From the NCBI RefSeq assembly GCF_002723975.1, contig NZ_BEWO01000003.1, forward strand, positions 62,001 to 126,000: a stretch of 64,000 nucleotides of DNA, given 5' to 3'. The notes below the pieces were generated by a model. It saw only the letters and a program-made list of their open reading frames with translations. It made no database searches and was not told where the DNA came from. Both the position numbers and the translations under genes were made by a program. Below, one piece after another: positions 60,994-64,000 of the stretch. Within the stretch, counting starts at the first letter, position 1. Each line of letters begins with the position of its first letter. The DNA comes from Gluconobacter japonicus. Its GTDB lineage: Bacteria; Pseudomonadota; Alphaproteobacteria; Acetobacterales; Acetobacteraceae.

Positions 60994-61011
60994 ATGTAAC
61001 GACTGTTACAT
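60994..61011 (+). promoter_or_regulatory. palindrome over the ABC transporter start codon
   Basis: ATGTAAC-GACT-GTTACAT is a perfect seven-base dyad whose right end contains the ATG at 61010. There is no ribosome-binding site before that ATG. A -10-like TTATGT at 60992-60997 would place transcription start close to the start codon, so the transcript may be leaderless and the site an operator. Dyads of TGTAAC/GTTACA kind suit GntR- or TetR-type repressors, but no such gene is beside it. Confidence 0.55.
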
Positions 61012-61873
61012 GACTAACCCGCAAGACGTCCTCCCCGTCCGCGTGACGGACCTCACCAAGTGTTTCGGTAACTTTACGGCTCTGGAGGGTGTTTCATTCA
61101 CCGTACATCCGGGTGAGACCGTTGCCCTGCTGGGAAGGAATGGCGCGGGAAAGTCCACTCTCATCGGGTGCCTGATGGGCTTCCTTGTACCGGACAAGGG
61201 TTCGGTGGACCTGTTCGGTCAGAATGTTCTGAACCTTCCAAGGGAATTGCGCGCCAGAACCGGCTTTGTTCCGCAGACCATGACGGGGTTCGGAGCGTTT
61301 ACCGTTGGCAAGCTGATTGATTATATCGGCGCCTTTTATGGGTCACTTCCGCCGGTCGATTCCACCCTTCTCCGCTGGGCTGATCTGGACCCTAAAAAGT
61401 TAGTCAAAAGTCTCTCGGGCGGTCAGCGCCAGCGCCTCGCAATCCTGCTGGCCATGCGTCATGCGCCGGACTTTCTGGTGCTGGATGAACCTGTTGCCAG
61501 TCTCGACCCTCACGCCCGACGGGATTTCATGAATCTGCTCGGAGACTATGCACGCCGCACCGGTGCCAGCGTTCTGATTTCCTCGCACATTCTTTCTGAT
61601 CTGGAGCGCCTGTGCTCCCGCCTGCTGTTCCTCCGGCAAGGTCAGGTTGTGCTGGATGTTCCAACCACGGTGTTCCGCGCCACAACGCGCTGGCTGGATC
61701 ACGCGACACCACATATCCTCAATGATCTTCCCCTCCAGATCATTGGGCAGCGCGAGACGGGGCTTCTCGTACATGGATGGTCGGAAGACGTCATGCTGCC
61801 TGAAGGCACAACGGTTTCCGTGCCCGATTTTGAGGATGCTTTCCTGGAAATCACTGCGACACAGGCTTCCTGA
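61010..61873 (+). CDS. ABC transporter ATP-binding protein
   Basis: This 287 aa nucleotide-binding protein has Walker A LLGRNGAGKSTLIG, the Q-loop region VPQTM, the signature LSGGQRQRLAI, Walker B LVLDEPVASLDP and a switch His in LISSHIL. The C-terminal extension (about 220-287) resembles exporter subunits paired with one large permease. It is probably a drug, lipid or metabolite exporter. The permease start lies four bases after its stop. Confidence 0.92.
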   Translation: MTNPQDVLPVRVTDLTKCFGNFTALEGVSFTVHPGETVALLGRNGAGKSTLIGCLMGFLVPDKGSVDLFGQNVLNLPRELRARTGFVPQTMTGFGAFTVGKLIDYIGAFYGSLPPVDSTLLRWADLDPKKLVKSLSGGQRQRLAILLAMRHAPDFLVLDEPVASLDPHARRDFMNLLGDYARRTGASVLISSHILSDLERLCSRLLFLRQGQVVLDVPTTVFRATTRWLDHATPHILNDLPLQIIGQRETGLLVHGWSEDVMLPEGTTVSVPDFEDAFLEITATQAS

Positions 61874-61877
61874 GCCC

Positions 61878-63284
61878 ATGGCAGGATTTCGTCTTTCCCC
61901 GCTGGAATGGTCCGACCTGCGCAGAGCGCTTGGCCTTTACTTCTCAGCAACATTCCTGCGCAGCAACTACATGGCGCTAATGCTCGTGGGCTGGCTGATT
62001 GCCGCTCTTTGCGCGCTCTGGAACCTGCATGGTCTGCTCAAACACGAAACACTGGCACAGGCTCTTTCGCATACCAGCATCTTCTACGTCATTCTTATCG
62101 TCATATTTGTTCAGAGCGTACTCCAGCTTCATACGAACAATCAGATCGGCGGCTCACAGGCGCCTTCCATTCCCGGACTGGCCATTGCCGAAGCCCGTGC
62201 CGCCAGTATCGTCGCGAGCATAATCATTCTGGGCTTTGCCGGTCTGATGAGACTGCTGCCCATTCCTTTTCATGACGCCCTGTTTTTTATCCTGTTCAAC
62301 GCCATTCCCTCAGCCGTGCAGTGGTATGCGCCGCCCCATGAGCAATCCGGGAAAAGGCGGCTTGCCATTGTTCTGTTCGGCGTCGCTCTCATGCTCGCCC
62401 AGTTTGCACTGGTGCTCGTTTCGGACGCCACCTTCTGGATGCTGACGCGCCCTGCGGCTCTTACCGTTCCCGCGAGCATCGTTTTATTCATCGGACTGAT
62501 CGGCAGTATCCTGTCTCTGCCGAACCGGCTTCATGGCAGCACGCCTCTTACACCAGCCGCACATGAGCATCCCCTCCCGTCAGCAAGTACAGGTTCGAGC
62601 GTCGCGCGTTCCGCAAACAAAGCGCTGACACCCTATCAACTCCGTCAGATGCTCCTTGCTCCCATAACCCCCGTTACGCTCAGAACCGACATTCTGATCA
62701 GCCTGTTCGTCATTCCCGTGACGCTCTCCGTCTTTGCAACGATAGAGATGTTTCTCAGCCACCGCAGTTTCAGCGCGGCATGGCTTAAATCCGTTGGCAC
62801 CGGTTGCATCATGCTGGTGATTGGAGACAAATGGCTTCTGGATCGACAGCACTGGCCGCTCCTGCTGGTCACCGGGCGGTTTGGAAGCAGACTGAAATTC
62901 GTGCAGGCTGTTTTCAAAGCCAAACTGTCCCGAATGCTGATCGTCACACCGATCCGTGTCCTCAGCCTTGTTGTGCCTTATGCTCTCCTGAAACCGCTTC
63001 TTCCTACCACTGCTTTTTATGACGCGCTGGACCTGATCGTCCTGGCCGTTGGCATGACCCTCTGCTCTGCCTTGCCATTCCTGTTGTTACGCTCCCCGGC
63101 AAAATCGATTGTTTTCGCCTTTAACCTCGCCCCGGTCCTCCTGATCCAGCTTTGCTCGCCCTTCCTGCTAGGCCTTAAATATGCTGGATACCTGGCCCTG
63201 GCCGCTCTTACCTTAGGCGCCTTCAGCTATCTCGTTGCGCCATATCGGATCAGCCGTTCAGACTGGCCTTACGAAAACGAATGA
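61878..63284 (+). CDS. ABC transporter membrane subunit
   Basis: This 468 aa protein has about ten hydrophobic segments, starting with LRSNYMALMLVGWLIAALCALW, and a polar central loop of about 60 residues (around 210-270) between membrane halves. No family signature is plain from sequence, but its position directly after the ATP-binding gene and its length suit an ABC-2 type permease. The start is the ATG at 61878; the frame to 61647 reads back over the partner gene. Confidence 0.8.
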   Translation: MAGFRLSPLEWSDLRRALGLYFSATFLRSNYMALMLVGWLIAALCALWNLHGLLKHETLAQALSHTSIFYVILIVIFVQSVLQLHTNNQIGGSQAPSIPGLAIAEARAASIVASIIILGFAGLMRLLPIPFHDALFFILFNAIPSAVQWYAPPHEQSGKRRLAIVLFGVALMLAQFALVLVSDATFWMLTRPAALTVPASIVLFIGLIGSILSLPNRLHGSTPLTPAAHEHPLPSASTGSSVARSANKALTPYQLRQMLLAPITPVTLRTDILISLFVIPVTLSVFATIEMFLSHRSFSAAWLKSVGTGCIMLVIGDKWLLDRQHWPLLLVTGRFGSRLKFVQAVFKAKLSRMLIVTPIRVLSLVVPYALLKPLLPTTAFYDALDLIVLAVGMTLCSALPFLLLRSPAKSIVFAFNLAPVLLIQLCSPFLLGLKYAGYLALAALTLGAFSYLVAPYRISRSDWPYENE

Positions 63285-63593
63285 TGGATCGCTTAACTGG
63301 ATACACAGAAACAAAATCATCCGTGGTGACCAGCAATTGGGATACCACACAGAACCGTGATAAATATTGATACTGATTATTTTCAAAAATATCTCTCCGC
63401 GCAGAACCGCGAAAAAATAACAACGGATTTATTTCTTAATATTTCCAAATCTCGTTATCTGGATGCCTGTCAAAAACCTCTCAATTTTGTCATTCAACAG
63501 TCATTTTTTATCATGAAATATGTCCCTCCTGGGAAGTGGACTTGACCATTTACCCAAACAGACAATGGGGCACGGTTCACAACCGTTAAAACT
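63285..63593. other. 309-base AT-rich gap with a symmetric site before oprB
   Basis: The first 250 bases are AT-rich and include a 62-codon open frame (63357-63545) of atypical composition that I do not call a gene. Nearest the porin is ACGGTT-CAC-AACCGT (63572-63586), a perfect six-base dyad seven bases before the ATG at 63594, which may control the porin. TTGACC at 63542-63547 is a possible -35. Confidence 0.4.
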
Positions 63594-64000
63594 ATGCAGG
63601 CGTTTGCGAGACAATGGGTGACGTCTCTGGGGCTGGTTTGTGCCATGACCTCTGGGAGCACACTGATATCCGGTGAGGCACATGCCCAGTCCTCATCAAC
63701 CGGTGCAATCGAAGGCCAGACAGACTCGTCGGGGCAAAAGCCGTTTCAGTCGAAAAGCAATGCCAAAAGCCGCGTCCGAACCATTCGGCCCGGACCTAAA
63801 CCTGTAACCCCCACACCTGCGGGACCAGGAACAAATGACCTGTCACAATCTTCGACGACCGACGAAGGCTTTCTGCCAGCCAGTCTGCATGACTGGATGA
63901 AACAGAGCACCATGACGGGCAACTGGGGAGGCTGGCGGCCATGGCTGACGGACAAAGGCGTCAACATCACAGGCCATTACTTTCAGGATTCAGCCGGCAA
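63594..64000 (+). CDS. OprB-type carbohydrate porin, 3'-truncated by window edge
   Basis: The frame is open from the ATG at 63594 to the last base (about 135 codons). A signal peptide (SLGLVCAMTSGSTLISGEAHAQ) is followed by a Pro/Ser-rich linker (PKPVTPTPAGPG). The porin motif TGNWGGWRPWLTDKGVNITGHYFQD follows, which corresponds to the GDWGG-R-x-L-x-x-KG start of carbohydrate-selective OprB porins. It would pass sugars across the outer membrane, in line with an organism that oxidises sugars in the periplasm. The remainder lies outside the window. Confidence 0.85.
   Translation, partial: MQAFARQWVTSLGLVCAMTSGSTLISGEAHAQSSSTGAIEGQTDSSGQKPFQSKSNAKSRVRTIRPGPKPVTPTPAGPGTNDLSQSSTTDEGFLPASLHDWMKQSTMTGNWGGWRPWLTDKGVNITGHYFQDSAG

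Noticed and set aside
63357-63545. 62-codon frame in the gap before the porin gene
   Set aside because: It is AT-rich with no ribosome-binding site and no recognisable domain. I describe the gap instead.
1-64000. tRNA or rRNA genes, insertion sequences, phage genes, CRISPR arrays
   Set aside because: Reading both strands by eye showed no cloverleaf, transposase, integrase or regularly spaced repeat. A scan with dedicated tools could still find a tRNA I missed.

Overview
The window looks like chromosome from an acetic acid bacterium (Acetobacteraceae), most likely Gluconobacter or a close relative. The basis is a membrane-bound PQQ-dependent dehydrogenase, an alphaproteobacterial rpoH, a gap-pgk pair, a monomer-type NAD isocitrate dehydrogenase beside an A-type aconitase, a gluconolactonase-like protein and an OprB sugar porin. 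Genus and order are inferred from protein character; no search was run. There are no rRNA or tRNA genes, insertion sequences, phage genes or CRISPR arrays that I can see. Coding density is high and the GC content is fairly even. The exceptions are two AT-richer stretches (about 2000-3640 and 13800-15100) that carry glycosyltransferase genes, and short AT-rich spacers such as 63285-63593.

Layout. 1-4860: the end of an RluD-type pseudouridine synthase, rpoH, a membrane glycosyltransferase, a secreted small protein, and a membrane protein/XRE regulator pair. 4867-7143: gap-pgk. 7330-9423: a lipoprotein, a membrane-anchored XseA-like protein and a DUF4186 protein. 9405-13770: a divergent amino-acid locus (Lrp and permease one way; a class V PLP enzyme and an ornithine-cyclodeaminase family enzyme the other way). 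13795-14898: a PLOD-like glycosyltransferase. 15132-19885: a PQQ dehydrogenase with an outer-membrane channel and a divergent GAF/Fis regulator. 19897-27398: a YffB-like protein, a periplasmic phosphodiesterase, cutC, a lipase-like lipoprotein, gamma-glutamyltransferase, LysR and an MHS transporter. 27536-33440: a TonB receptor, an MFS exporter, SodC and a tandem thioredoxin-fold protein.

33603-39880 is the most unusual block. It holds a Gly-rich small protein, a glutathionylspermidine-synthase-like ATP-grasp ligase, an alpha-E protein, a circularly permuted ATP-grasp protein, a transglutaminase-like protein and a zinc metallopeptidase. Together these look like a peptide or amide-bond synthesis and turnover system whose product I cannot name. 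39877-44662: LysR, NAD-isocitrate dehydrogenase and aconitase. 44732-51291: GNAT, LysE, ahpCF, an exported deaminase, an SDR and OxyR. 51422-56425: SMP-30 lactonase, a secreted protein, a Na+/H+ antiporter, topoisomerase IB, a small lipoprotein and a GST. 56428-60089: a sulfur-transfer operon (two cysteine desulfurases, ferredoxin, mnmA). 60227-64000: an alpha/beta hydrolase, an ABC exporter and the start of an OprB porin.

Regulatory structure is visible in several places: a hairpin burying the ribosome-binding site at 12833-12866, three related boxes between ggt and LysR, a symmetric LysR box at 40813-40827, and a palindrome over the start codon at 60994-61011. Large antisense ORFs opposite GC-rich genes were treated as shadows and left out.
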